Source: Bacteroidota bacterium
GTDB lineage: Bacteria; Bacteroidota; Bacteroidia; Chitinophagales; Chitinophagaceae
Assembly (NCBI GenBank): GCA_030706635.1
Contig: JAUZOD010000024.1
Span: forward strand, 1-56,928
Direction: 5' to 3'
Length of the DNA: 56,928 nt
In this document: positions 28,297 to 36,027 of the stretch, one piece after another
Layout of the letters: each line of letters begins with the position of its first letter
Numbering within the stretch: the first letter of the stretch is position 1
Made by a program: the position numbers and the translations under genes
The notes under the pieces: model-generated
The model's input: the letters and a program-made list of their open reading frames with translations, nothing else
Databases searched by the model: none
Told to the model about the DNA's origin: nothing

Positions 28297-28370
28297 AAAT
28301 GTGAAAATGCGTTGATGTGCAAATGAGGGCATCTGTATTCCATTTTCACATCAGCACATTTTCACATTCA
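28297..28370. repeat. Intergenic inverted-repeat element, copy B
   Basis: The left arm (28297-28325) and right arm (28341-28370) are inverted copies of about 25-29 bp with three or four mismatches, separated by 15 bp. The arms share GTGAAAATG and TGATGTG with copy A. In RNA it would form a long hairpin in the atpD-atpC spacer, with its 3' edge only about 10 bp from the atpC ATG. It could therefore affect the atpC to atpD ratio. There is no U-tract of terminator type. Confidence 0.75.
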
Positions 28371-28381
28371 TTCATTAACTT

Positions 28382-28633
28382 ATGAACCTTGAAATCCTCA
28401 CACCTGAACGCAAATTATTCAGCGACGCAGTTTACGGCGTGCAATTGCCCGGCGTTTCCGGTTCTTTTGAAGTGCTGGATAAACATGCGCCGTTGGTGAG
28501 TGCGCTGAAAAACGGTCGCATTAAGGTATTGAACGACCGGAGTCATGCTACTTATTTTGATGTGCAGGGCGGGTTTGTTGAAGTACTCCAGAATCATGTA
28601 ACCGTTTTGGTAGAGGGGGCGAAGCAGGTTTAA
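28382..28633 (+). CDS. atpC: F1F0 ATP synthase subunit epsilon, short form
   Basis: An 83-residue protein matching the N-terminal beta-sandwich of epsilon (LEILTPERKLFSD, VLDKHAPLVSAL, VQGGFVEVLQNHVTVL). It ends where that domain ends, so the C-terminal helical hairpin found in E. coli and Bacillus epsilon, which inhibits ATP hydrolysis, is absent. It couples the rotor to the F1 head. The stop overlaps the convergent YqgE stop by 4 bp. Confidence 0.93.
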   Translation: MNLEILTPERKLFSDAVYGVQLPGVSGSFEVLDKHAPLVSALKNGRIKVLNDRSHATYFDVQGGFVEVLQNHVTVLVEGAKQV

Positions 28634-29181
28634 TTTAATTGCGGATCCGTTGGGAAATTGATCATCATCAGATAATTTCCGCCAAGCTGCCGGATCGCCT
28701 CTTTCCAGATCTCTTCTGTTTTTTTGTGGAAAATCAGTTGTTGATTTGCTTTTACAGAAAGCCAGGATTTTTCTTTCAGTTCATCGTCCAACTGCCCACT
28801 GGCCCAGCCGGAATAACCGATATAGAACCGAATCCTGCCCGGTGTCACTTCACCTGAACGGATCAGCTCAATTGCCTTTTCAAAATCGCCTCCCCAGTAG
28901 ATCCCGTCGATTACTTCATATCCTCCCTGAATGAGGTCGGGATACTGATGGAGAAAATGAATGGTGTCCGTTTGAACGGGGCCGCCAAAAAAAACCGGTA
29001 TTTCAAGGTCTTCTGCGTTCTGAACCAGGTCTTTCAGAGTATATTCGTATGTCTTATTCAATAGAAATCCAAAACTCCCCTCGCTTTGATGTTCACAAAG
29101 GAAAATGACAGACCTTTTGAAATTAGGATCTTTCAGAAATGGGTCAGCGATCAGCAGTATGCCGGCAGCGGGATTGTCCAT
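28630..29181 (-). CDS. YqgE/AlgH family protein
   Basis: A 183-residue cytoplasmic protein. Family landmarks are ILLIADPFLKDPNF near the N-terminus, FGFLLNK, FFGGPVQ and FYIGYSGWASGQLDDEL. The YqgE/AlgH family is widespread but its biochemical role is unsettled; it has been linked to regulation. It converges on atpC with a 4-bp overlap of stop codons. Its start is about 100 bp from the divergent histidine kinase. Confidence 0.88.
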   Translation of the reverse strand: MDNPAAGILLIADPFLKDPNFKRSVIFLCEHQSEGSFGFLLNKTYEYTLKDLVQNAEDLEIPVFFGGPVQTDTIHFLHQYPDLIQGGYEVIDGIYWGGDFEKAIELIRSGEVTPGRIRFYIGYSGWASGQLDDELKEKSWLSVKANQQLIFHKKTEEIWKEAIRQLGGNYLMMINFPTDPQLN

Positions 29182-29217
29182 ATACGTAAATTAACTAATC
29201 CAAAGGATATTGTTTAA

Positions 29218-29225
29218 TAAATTTG
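29218..29225 (+). promoter_or_regulatory. Candidate -7 box for the histidine kinase gene
   Basis: TAAATTTG matches TAnnTTTG exactly and lies 56 bp before the GTG start. No TTTG -33 element is visible at the expected distance, so this is tentative. Confidence 0.35.
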
Positions 29226-29281
29226 CAATCTGTTAGCATATCCTGTTCGGCCGGTTTTATTGGGGTGTAAACAAAGTCTGC

Positions 29282-30667
29282 GTGAAAAAAAACTTCTCCA
29301 TTATTTTTATCCTGATCAGTATTTCCCTGATTGGCATCATCTACATCCAATGGAACTGGATTACAACCATGGTGGAAAATAAAGAGGAAGAGCTGCATCA
29401 TAAACTTGTGGATGTAACTACGGATGTGGCGCGGGATCTCATTGAATACAAGCAGGCCGAGATTTCGGCCTCCCAATTGCTCAGGTCAAGACCAGGATTT
29501 AATTGGAGACCTTCGGATCAGTTTCTTCAGGAATTGATGCGTCCTCCCCTGATCTCTCAGAAATTCAGTTATGATGAGATCCGGGATAAATTGCGGAAAG
29601 CCTTTATATACCGGGGTTTAAAGGATACCAAATTCGAATTTTGCATTTTTTCAGAAGTGGGGATCAACACCACCATGGGGGCCAATACCTACGAATTGAA
29701 ATCACCCAATTTCTTCACAGAGTTTACGGATACCGTTCATAATAAACAAACGGTTCTCCCCCTCGTTACCAATAGCAGTGAACTTACCGGTCCCGAGCCT
29801 TTCGAAACGCTTTCCATCGTGATCCCGGATTATAAATCGGTAGTCATGAAACAAATGCGCGCGATGATTTTCGGCGTGATTTTCTTTACCCTGATCATCA
29901 TTACTGCTTTTTATGTCACCGTGCACACGCTATTGAGACAGAAGAAACTCAGCGAGATCAAGAATGATTTTATTAATAACATGACGCACGAATTCAAAAC
30001 CCCGCTTGCGACCATTTCTCTTGCGGTGGATGCGATGCGGAACGAGAAGGTGGTGCACGATCGCGGGAAGTCGGAATATTTCAGCAGCATCATCAAAGAG
30101 GAGAACAAACGAATGAACAAACAGGTGGAGACGATCCTGCAGGCAGCCCTGATCGACCGGCAGGAATTACAGCTGAAACTTCAGCCCATCCATGCTCACG
30201 AAGTCATCCGGCGCGTGATGGATAATTTTGCCCTTCAATTTCAGGAGATACAGGCGAACATAAACCTGGAGCTGAATGCACGTTATGATCTTGTGGAAGC
30301 AGACGAAGTGCATTTCACTAATCTCATTGCCAATCTGATTGATAACGCCATTAAATATTCACGGGATAAACTCAGCATACGGATCTCCACACACAGTAGC
30401 GTGAAATATCTGGTCATCCGGATTGAAGACAATGGCATTGGCATGAATAAGGAAACCCAACGACGTATTTTTGAAAAATTCTACCGCGCCCACACAGGTA
30501 ATGTGCACAATGTGAAAGGATTTGGTTTAGGGTTGAGTTACGTGAAATCTGTAGTAGATGCACACCACGGGCGTATCAAAGTGGAAAGCTCAATCGGAAA
30601 GGGCACTTCATTTACTGTGGAGATTCCCCTCGTACGGCAGAAACAGACATCCGTCTCCATAACTTAA
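29282..30667 (+). CDS. Membrane sensor histidine kinase (orphan)
   Basis: A 461-residue kinase starting at a GTG (29282). Membrane segments at about 7-27 and 193-213 flank a periplasmic sensor of about 165 residues with no domain I recognise. The H-box is NNMTHEFKTPLA (phospho-acceptor His236), followed by N-box LIDNAIKYS, G1 EDNGIGM, F-box FEKFYR and G2 FGLGLSY. The arrangement resembles the RprX-type kinases of Bacteroides. No response regulator lies alongside; the next gene is queA on the other strand, and the two coding regions overlap tail to tail by 60 bp. Confidence 0.9.
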   Translation: MKKNFSIIFILISISLIGIIYIQWNWITTMVENKEEELHHKLVDVTTDVARDLIEYKQAEISASQLLRSRPGFNWRPSDQFLQELMRPPLISQKFSYDEIRDKLRKAFIYRGLKDTKFEFCIFSEVGINTTMGANTYELKSPNFFTEFTDTVHNKQTVLPLVTNSSELTGPEPFETLSIVIPDYKSVVMKQMRAMIFGVIFFTLIIITAFYVTVHTLLRQKKLSEIKNDFINNMTHEFKTPLATISLAVDAMRNEKVVHDRGKSEYFSSIIKEENKRMNKQVETILQAALIDRQELQLKLQPIHAHEVIRRVMDNFALQFQEIQANINLELNARYDLVEADEVHFTNLIANLIDNAIKYSRDKLSIRISTHSSVKYLVIRIEDNGIGMNKETQRRIFEKFYRAHTGNVHNVKGFGLGLSYVKSVVDAHHGRIKVESSIGKGTSFTVEIPLVRQKQTSVSIT

Positions 30668-31864
30668 AAATCGATAATCTTTTTCCAGCGCAAATTGATA
30701 TACCTCTTTCCATGCCGCACCAATTAATGCTGCGACCAGCAAAAGTAGTGTTGACTGCGGCTGATGAAAATTGGTGATGAGGCCGCGGATGATTTTAAAG
30801 CGATATCCCGGAACAATGAATAGCTGCGTTCTGGTCATAATTTTTTTTTCAGGCTGTTTCCCCACCCATTCCAGCAGGCACTGAAGGGAATCTTTTACGG
30901 TGATCAAATCTTCCATGCGATAGGCGTCCCATTGATTCAGTGTTAGTTCAGCGGCGGTAATTTGTTTATCTGCGGCTACTTTTAAGCCAAGCCAGTAAAG
31001 GCTTTCGACCGTTCTCAACGAGGTGGTTCCAACGGCCAGCACCGGATCCTGCAGCTTGTCGGAAAGCTGTTCTAAGCGATCTGCCCTTATCTCGATGAAT
31101 TCCTCATGCATGATATGATCTCTCAAAAACTCCGATTTCACCGGCATGAATGTGCCGGCGCCTACATGCAATGTGATGTGTAGCTGGTCAATTTGTTTTT
31201 GTTTCAGGGATTGAAAGACCCCGGTGCTGAAATGGAGGCCTGCGGTTGGTGCGGCCACGGAACCCTCTTCCGTGGCATAAATGGTTTGATATCTTTCCTC
31301 ATCTGTGGCTTCGGCATGACGCTTCAGATAAGGAGGCAGCGGAATGGAACCCAGCAGGTGAAGTACTTCCGCAAAAGGAAGCGAGGCAGGCAGCCACGTA
31401 AATTCCACAACAAAATAGTCTGTTTTTTTTTCAATGAACTGGGCGTGCAGGACAAGTTGCGCCGTTTTTCTTTCGAGTATCGTTCCTTTTTTCCATTTGG
31501 ATGCGCCGCCAATTAAACATTTCCAGCGTCCTTTTTCTTTTTCAGTCATGGCCTGATGAAAACCCGTGACGGGGTCCATGGGTTCCAGGCAAAAAATCTC
31601 GATCTCAGCCCCTGTGGGTTTGCTGAAAATCAGTCGCGCCGCAATCACTTTACTATCATTGAATACCAGCAGCGACTTTGATGAGAGGTAATCCGCAATC
31701 TGTGCGAACTGGGTTTCCCTGATTTTATCCGGTTGCCAAACCAGCAATTTGGAGGCATCCCGCCTGGCCAAAGGATATCTGGCAATCTTTTCTTCAGGCA
31801 GCAGGTATTGAAATTCTCGCATAGACAACTGGGCGGGAAAGCTTTCGGGTATGGTCATTTTCAT
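30608..31864 (-). CDS. queA: S-adenosylmethionine:tRNA ribosyltransferase-isomerase (long QueA)
   Basis: A 418-residue member of the QueA family, which transfers the ribosyl part of SAM to preQ1 at the tRNA wobble position during queuosine synthesis. Landmarks: LVFNDSKVIAARL, a GAEIEIFCLEP strand, VAAPTAGLHFS, HVGAGTFMPVK, VGTTSLRTVESL and a final NFHQPQSTLLLLVAALIG. It is some 60-70 residues longer than typical QueA, matching the long form I recall in Bacteroidota, which may have diverged in function. Its 3' end overlaps the histidine kinase by 60 bp in the opposite direction. Confidence 0.85.
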   Translation of the reverse strand: MKMTIPESFPAQLSMREFQYLLPEEKIARYPLARRDASKLLVWQPDKIRETQFAQIADYLSSKSLLVFNDSKVIAARLIFSKPTGAEIEIFCLEPMDPVTGFHQAMTEKEKGRWKCLIGGASKWKKGTILERKTAQLVLHAQFIEKKTDYFVVEFTWLPASLPFAEVLHLLGSIPLPPYLKRHAEATDEERYQTIYATEEGSVAAPTAGLHFSTGVFQSLKQKQIDQLHITLHVGAGTFMPVKSEFLRDHIMHEEFIEIRADRLEQLSDKLQDPVLAVGTTSLRTVESLYWLGLKVAADKQITAAELTLNQWDAYRMEDLITVKDSLQCLLEWVGKQPEKKIMTRTQLFIVPGYRFKIIRGLITNFHQPQSTLLLLVAALIGAAWKEVYQFALEKDYRFLSYGDGCLFLPYEGNLHSK

Positions 31865-32019
31865 CCGTTTAACGATTATCCACCGGCATTGACAGCAATT
31901 AACATCTTATGCACAGGTCATTACCAGGAATGAGAGGTTTAATTCGGGGTATACCCTTATCTGTCGTGCGTTCCGGTAACAAAATGGTACTGTGGACAAA
32001 TTAAAACCTTTCAAATTTG

Positions 32020-32048
32020 TTTGTGAAGTGGGAAAAAGTGTTATTTTG
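32020..32048 (+). promoter_or_regulatory. mraZ/dcw promoter
   Basis: TTTG at 32020-32023 and TATTTTG at 32042-32048 are 18 bp apart, the spacing of Bacteroidota -33/-7 promoters; the -7 lacks one T of the consensus. The mraZ ATG at 32086 is 37 bp downstream. The 221-bp gap upstream to queA holds nothing else I can name. Confidence 0.6.
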
Positions 32049-32054
32049 TGTGAA
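32025..32054 (+). promoter_or_regulatory. Candidate MraZ operator: three boxes at 10-bp spacing
   Basis: GAAGTGGG (from 32025), AAAGTGTT (from 32035) and TTTGTGTG (from 32045) place GTG at 32028, 32038 and 32048, exactly 10 bp apart. MraZ proteins bind tandem boxes of this type, AAAGTG(T/G) in Mollicutes and TGGGN in E. coli, with a 10-bp period. The boxes span the -7 element, so MraZ binding would block transcription of its own operon. Confidence 0.6.
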
Positions 32055-32085
32055 TTATTAAAAACATTGTTTCAAGTCATTATAA

Positions 32086-32541
32086 ATGAATGGTTTTCTA
32101 GGGGAATACGAGGTAACGCTCGATGCAAAAGGGCGGTTTCTCCTGCCGGCTTCGCTCAAGAAGCAAACCGGGGAGGAAGGCAGCCAGTTTGTTATTAACC
32201 GTGGTTTTGAAAAATGTTTGAGTTTATATCCCATGAAAAGCTGGGAACCCATTTTTGAAGAGATCAGCAAGTTGAATGATTTTGATCCGAAGGTAAGGTC
32301 ATTCAGACGATATTTTTTAAACGGGGCCACGATGATGGAGCTGGATTCGGCAAACAGACTGCTCATTCCGCAGAGTCTGAAAGAACATGCAGGTCTGGAA
32401 AAAGACATCGTCCTGGTCACCGCTGTAAATAAGATAGAAATCTGGGACAAATTTAAGTACCAACAGTTCTTTGAAACCTTTTCACCGGATGATTTCAGCG
32501 GCCTGGCCAGTGAAGTTATGAATGGTAAACCCGATAAATGA
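32086..32541 (+). CDS. mraZ: Transcriptional regulator MraZ
   Basis: A 151-residue protein with two AbrB-like MraZ domains. The first opens with FLGEYEVTLDAKGRFLLPAS, and the second is in the later half around LDSANRLLIPQSLKEHAG. Its DNA-binding ring recognises tandem boxes upstream of its own gene and regulates the dcw operon. Three such boxes are visible at 32025-32054. Its stop overlaps the rsmH start by 4 bp (ATGA). Confidence 0.95.
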   Translation: MNGFLGEYEVTLDAKGRFLLPASLKKQTGEEGSQFVINRGFEKCLSLYPMKSWEPIFEEISKLNDFDPKVRSFRRYFLNGATMMELDSANRLLIPQSLKEHAGLEKDIVLVTAVNKIEIWDKFKYQQFFETFSPDDFSGLASEVMNGKPDK

Positions 32542-33461
32542 ACTATATGACGGGCTCATCTCCCGCATATCATATACCCGTATTGCTTTCAGAAGCGATG
32601 GACGGTTTGAATATCAGGGCGAACGGGATCTACGTGGATTGCACCTTTGGCGGAGGTGGCCATTCGGCGGAGATCCTGTCGCACCTGAATAAAGACGGCC
32701 GGTTATATGCGTTCGATCAGGATGCGGATGCAAAAAGGAATGCCCTGTCTGACGAGCGATTTCATTTCATTCCGCATAATTTCCGGCACCTGCAACGTTT
32801 TCTGCGCCTGAATAATATTTCTTGTGTAGATGGCATACTGGCCGATCTGGGCGTAAGCAGTCACCAGTTTGATGAAGCGGATCGTGGATTTTCCACAAGA
32901 ATGAATGCTGCTCTGGATATGCGCATGGATGAACGGCAAGTACTGACAGCGGCGGAAATTCTCCGCACCTACAGTGAGAAAGATTTGCACAGGATCTTTG
33001 AACAATATGGGGAAGTGACCAATTCAAAAACATTGGCGAGATCCATTGTCAGTCTACGGCGGATAACCGCATTTGGTACTGTCAGTGAGTTCAAGCAATC
33101 CGTCGCTCCGTTGGTAAAGGGCAATCCCAACAGGTGGTTCGCACAGGTTTTTCAGGCCTTGCGTATTGAGGTGAATGATGAGATCGGGGCGCTCCGGGAA
33201 ATGCTGAAACAAATTCCTGCTCTGCTCAGGCCTGCTGGCCGGATTGCAATCATCAGTTTTCATTCGCTCGAAGACAGAATGGTGAAGCAGTTTTTCAGGA
33301 ACGGAACATTTGAGGAGCAGGATAATCTGAACCCGTATGAAACAAGCCCTCCGAAAACATTGCAGGTCATTACCAAAAAACCTATCACTCCTTCAGAAAA
33401 GGAGTTACAGCAGAACCCGCGCGCAAGAAGTGCAAAACTCCGGATAGCCGAAAAAATATAA
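32538..33461 (+). CDS. rsmH: 16S rRNA m4C1402 methyltransferase RsmH
   Basis: A 307-residue SAM methyltransferase (MraW). Landmarks: HIPVLLSEAMDGL, YVDCTFGGGGHSAEIL (SAM motif), DGILADLGVSSHQFD, RGFSTRMNAALDMRMD and ISFHSLEDRMVKQFF. It methylates N4 of C1402 of 16S rRNA in the decoding centre. It is translationally coupled to mraZ and lies 78 bp ahead of ftsL. Confidence 0.95.
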   Translation: MNYMTGSSPAYHIPVLLSEAMDGLNIRANGIYVDCTFGGGGHSAEILSHLNKDGRLYAFDQDADAKRNALSDERFHFIPHNFRHLQRFLRLNNISCVDGILADLGVSSHQFDEADRGFSTRMNAALDMRMDERQVLTAAEILRTYSEKDLHRIFEQYGEVTNSKTLARSIVSLRRITAFGTVSEFKQSVAPLVKGNPNRWFAQVFQALRIEVNDEIGALREMLKQIPALLRPAGRIAIISFHSLEDRMVKQFFRNGTFEEQDNLNPYETSPPKTLQVITKKPITPSEKELQQNPRARSAKLRIAEKI

Positions 33462-33539
33462 ACGAGATAAAATCCATAACTACGAATCTTCAGTTTGATA
33501 ATCTGGTACCCTTTAATTTTTATTTTTCACACAGAAAAA

Positions 33540-33872
33540 ATGAATAGCAGCGGAAATGATCAAAAGCGAAAAGTCAGGCGTGTCCTCCGTTATCAATGGA
33601 TGATCCGTAACCTGCCCTTTTTCTTATTCCTTGCTTTTTTGGCGGTGCTCTACATATATAATGGTCATTATGCCGACCGCGTAGTGCGGGACATTGGAAA
33701 AACAGGAAGGGAGCTGAACGAACTGAAATACGAATACAAAAGTCTGAAGAGCGAAGTGATGTTCCGCAGCAAACAAAGTGAACTGGCAAAAGCGGTGGAA
33801 CCGATTGGATTGAAAGAGTTGTCTTCGCCGCCGGCTGTCATTACCGACAGCAGCGAAGATGGAGCAAAATAA
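33540..33872 (+). CDS. ftsL: FtsL-like cell division protein
   Basis: A 110-residue bitopic protein from the ATG at 33540; an upstream frame from 33495 is less likely. A basic cytoplasmic tail (QKRKVRRVLRYQW) leads to one membrane segment (about 24-42) and a short coiled-coil-like periplasmic part (RELNELKYEYKSLKSE). Size, topology and position between rsmH and ftsI identify it as the FtsL of this divisome despite low sequence conservation. It overlaps ftsI by 14 bp. Confidence 0.8.
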   Translation: MNSSGNDQKRKVRRVLRYQWMIRNLPFFLFLAFLAVLYIYNGHYADRVVRDIGKTGRELNELKYEYKSLKSEVMFRSKQSELAKAVEPIGLKELSSPPAVITDSSEDGAK

Positions 33873-36027
33873 TTTTTATCATCCACATCCCCGATACCCG
33901 GTGGAATTGAGAAGAGACATATTATGGAGGGTTTACCTGTGTTTCCTGGGTATCGTAGTCGTTTGTGTCGCTGTGCTGGGGAGGGTTTTTTATATCCAGC
34001 AGGTACAGGGAAATTACTGGCGGGGACTAAGTGACAGCCTGCATCAAAAGTATGTTGATCTCAGCGCCGAAAGGGGCACGATCTATAGTGAACATGGTGA
34101 TATGCTGAGCACCTCCATCCCTTATTTTAATATTTACATAGATTTTGCGGCCGACGGACTTCGGGAAAAGAGCGGAAAGCGGTTTAAAGAAAATTTGGAC
34201 TCTCTGTCCGTTTGCCTCGCGGTTCTTTTCAAGGACCAGTCAGCCGCAGCGTATAAAAAGGAATTACAGCAGGGCTATAAAAAAGAAGACCGGTATTATT
34301 CACTTCACAGGAATCTCACGTTCGATCAATATAAACAGTTGAGGGCTTTTCCATTGGTAAGACAAGGCAGAAATAAAAGTGGATTTATTACGGAAACGAC
34401 CAGCAAACGGTTGAACCCCTTTGGCCTGCTCGCCAACAGAACCATTGGCCTCTCCCGGAACAATGCCCAGAATGTAGGCCTCGAGAGAACTTATGACACC
34501 CTCCTCAAAGGAGAAAATGGAAGAAGGCTTGTTCGTTATATGGCTGCCGGCACCTATATCCCGGTGGAAGGATATGAAATAGATCCGGAAAATGGGAGAG
34601 ACATTATTACCACCATAGATGTAAATACGCAGGATATTGCTGAAAATGCGCTGCTGAAAGTGATGCAGGCAAATGATTGTGATCACGGCACCTGCATTGT
34701 AATGGAGGTGGCCACTGGAAAGATCCGGGCCATGGCCAATCTCGGCAAACAACCTGATGGAACTTATTGGGAAGATCTTAATTATGCCATCCGTGCTTCT
34801 GAACCGGGATCCACTTTTAAATTGGCTACCCTGCTTTCCCTGCTGGAAGATCATGACGTGACACTGAGTAATATGGTAAACCTGGAACAAGGAAAATGGA
34901 AGTTTGGTAAACGTACCGTATACGATTCAGAAAAGCATCCCGCAGGCGAGTTTACCGTGAAGCAGGCTTTTGAACTGAGTTCGAATATCGGCATGGCCAA
35001 ACTGGCCGTGGCGCATTACGCGGAGCACCCTGAACAATTTGTCAATCACCTGAAGAAATTGAAACTGAACCAGGTCACCGGTATCGATCTTGCCGGCGAA
35101 ACCCAACCGATTATAAAAAGCCCGAAGTCGCGTACCTGGAGTGCCACAACGTTACCCTGGATGGCATTCGGATATGAAGTGCTGGTCAGTCCGCTGCAAA
35201 CACTCAACCTATACAACGCCGTTGCTAACCAGGGCAAAATGATGAGGCCTTATCTGGTAAATGCCATCCAGGATGCGGGGGGAATGGAGAAGCAAAATCC
35301 GCCGGAGGTGATGATAGACAAAATTTGCAGCGACAATACGCTGGCCCAGTTGAAAACATGCCTGGAAGGGGTCTGTCAGGAAGGAACTGCCAAAACCATT
35401 TTTAAAAATTCCTTTTATCCCGTTGCCGGCAAAACCGGGACGGCCCTTGTTGCCAACGGCAACAGAGGTTATGCGGACCATATTTATCAATCTTCTTTTG
35501 TGGGTTATTTTCCTGCAAACCGACCGAAATATTCCTGTATCGTCGTGATCAAGAACAAGCCCTTTGCTAAGATATATTATGGTGCTGCAATAGCCGGCCC
35601 CGTGTTTAAGGAAGTTGCAGATAAACTCATGAGCGTGGAAAAAGATAATCCGGATAACAACCGGTATACCACATTCACTTCGTTGCTGGGAAAAGACAGT
35701 TCTAACTATAATTATACCGGTGCTGCGCAAGACATAAGATCCGTGCTAAAGTCTCTGGATATTCCATATACGGATTCTTCCAATAATAAAAAATGGGGGA
35801 ACCTGTATCCGGTAAATCATCAGCCGGTAATTGCTACCTCAGTCAAAATAATGGATGCGAAACGGGTGCCCGACGTAAAAGGAATGGGTTTAAAAGATGC
35901 ACTCTATCTACTTGAATCCAGGGATATACAGGTAGTGGCCAGGGGAGCGGGAAAAGTAAGTCAGCAGAGTATTCCACCAGGAGCAACCATTGAAAAAAAT
36001 CAAAAGTTAACCATTGAACTCAACTGA
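33859..36027 (+). CDS. ftsI: Septal peptidoglycan transpeptidase FtsI (PBP3-type) with PASTA domain
   Basis: A 722-residue class B penicillin-binding protein. One N-terminal membrane segment (about 24-43) is followed by the PBP dimer domain and the transpeptidase domain, with catalytic SxxK at Ser318-Lys321 (PGSTFKLA), SSN in ELSSNIGMAKL and AGKTGTA. A C-terminal PASTA-like domain (VPDVKGMGLKDALYLLES, then PPGATIEKNQ) closes the protein, as in other Bacteroidota FtsI. It crosslinks septal peptidoglycan in partnership with FtsW (40229). It shares one base with murE (TGATG). Confidence 0.95.
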   Translation: MEQNNFYHPHPRYPVELRRDILWRVYLCFLGIVVVCVAVLGRVFYIQQVQGNYWRGLSDSLHQKYVDLSAERGTIYSEHGDMLSTSIPYFNIYIDFAADGLREKSGKRFKENLDSLSVCLAVLFKDQSAAAYKKELQQGYKKEDRYYSLHRNLTFDQYKQLRAFPLVRQGRNKSGFITETTSKRLNPFGLLANRTIGLSRNNAQNVGLERTYDTLLKGENGRRLVRYMAAGTYIPVEGYEIDPENGRDIITTIDVNTQDIAENALLKVMQANDCDHGTCIVMEVATGKIRAMANLGKQPDGTYWEDLNYAIRASEPGSTFKLATLLSLLEDHDVTLSNMVNLEQGKWKFGKRTVYDSEKHPAGEFTVKQAFELSSNIGMAKLAVAHYAEHPEQFVNHLKKLKLNQVTGIDLAGETQPIIKSPKSRTWSATTLPWMAFGYEVLVSPLQTLNLYNAVANQGKMMRPYLVNAIQDAGGMEKQNPPEVMIDKICSDNTLAQLKTCLEGVCQEGTAKTIFKNSFYPVAGKTGTALVANGNRGYADHIYQSSFVGYFPANRPKYSCIVVIKNKPFAKIYYGAAIAGPVFKEVADKLMSVEKDNPDNNRYTTFTSLLGKDSSNYNYTGAAQDIRSVLKSLDIPYTDSSNNKKWGNLYPVNHQPVIATSVKIMDAKRVPDVKGMGLKDALYLLESRDIQVVARGAGKVSQQSIPPGATIEKNQKLTIELN

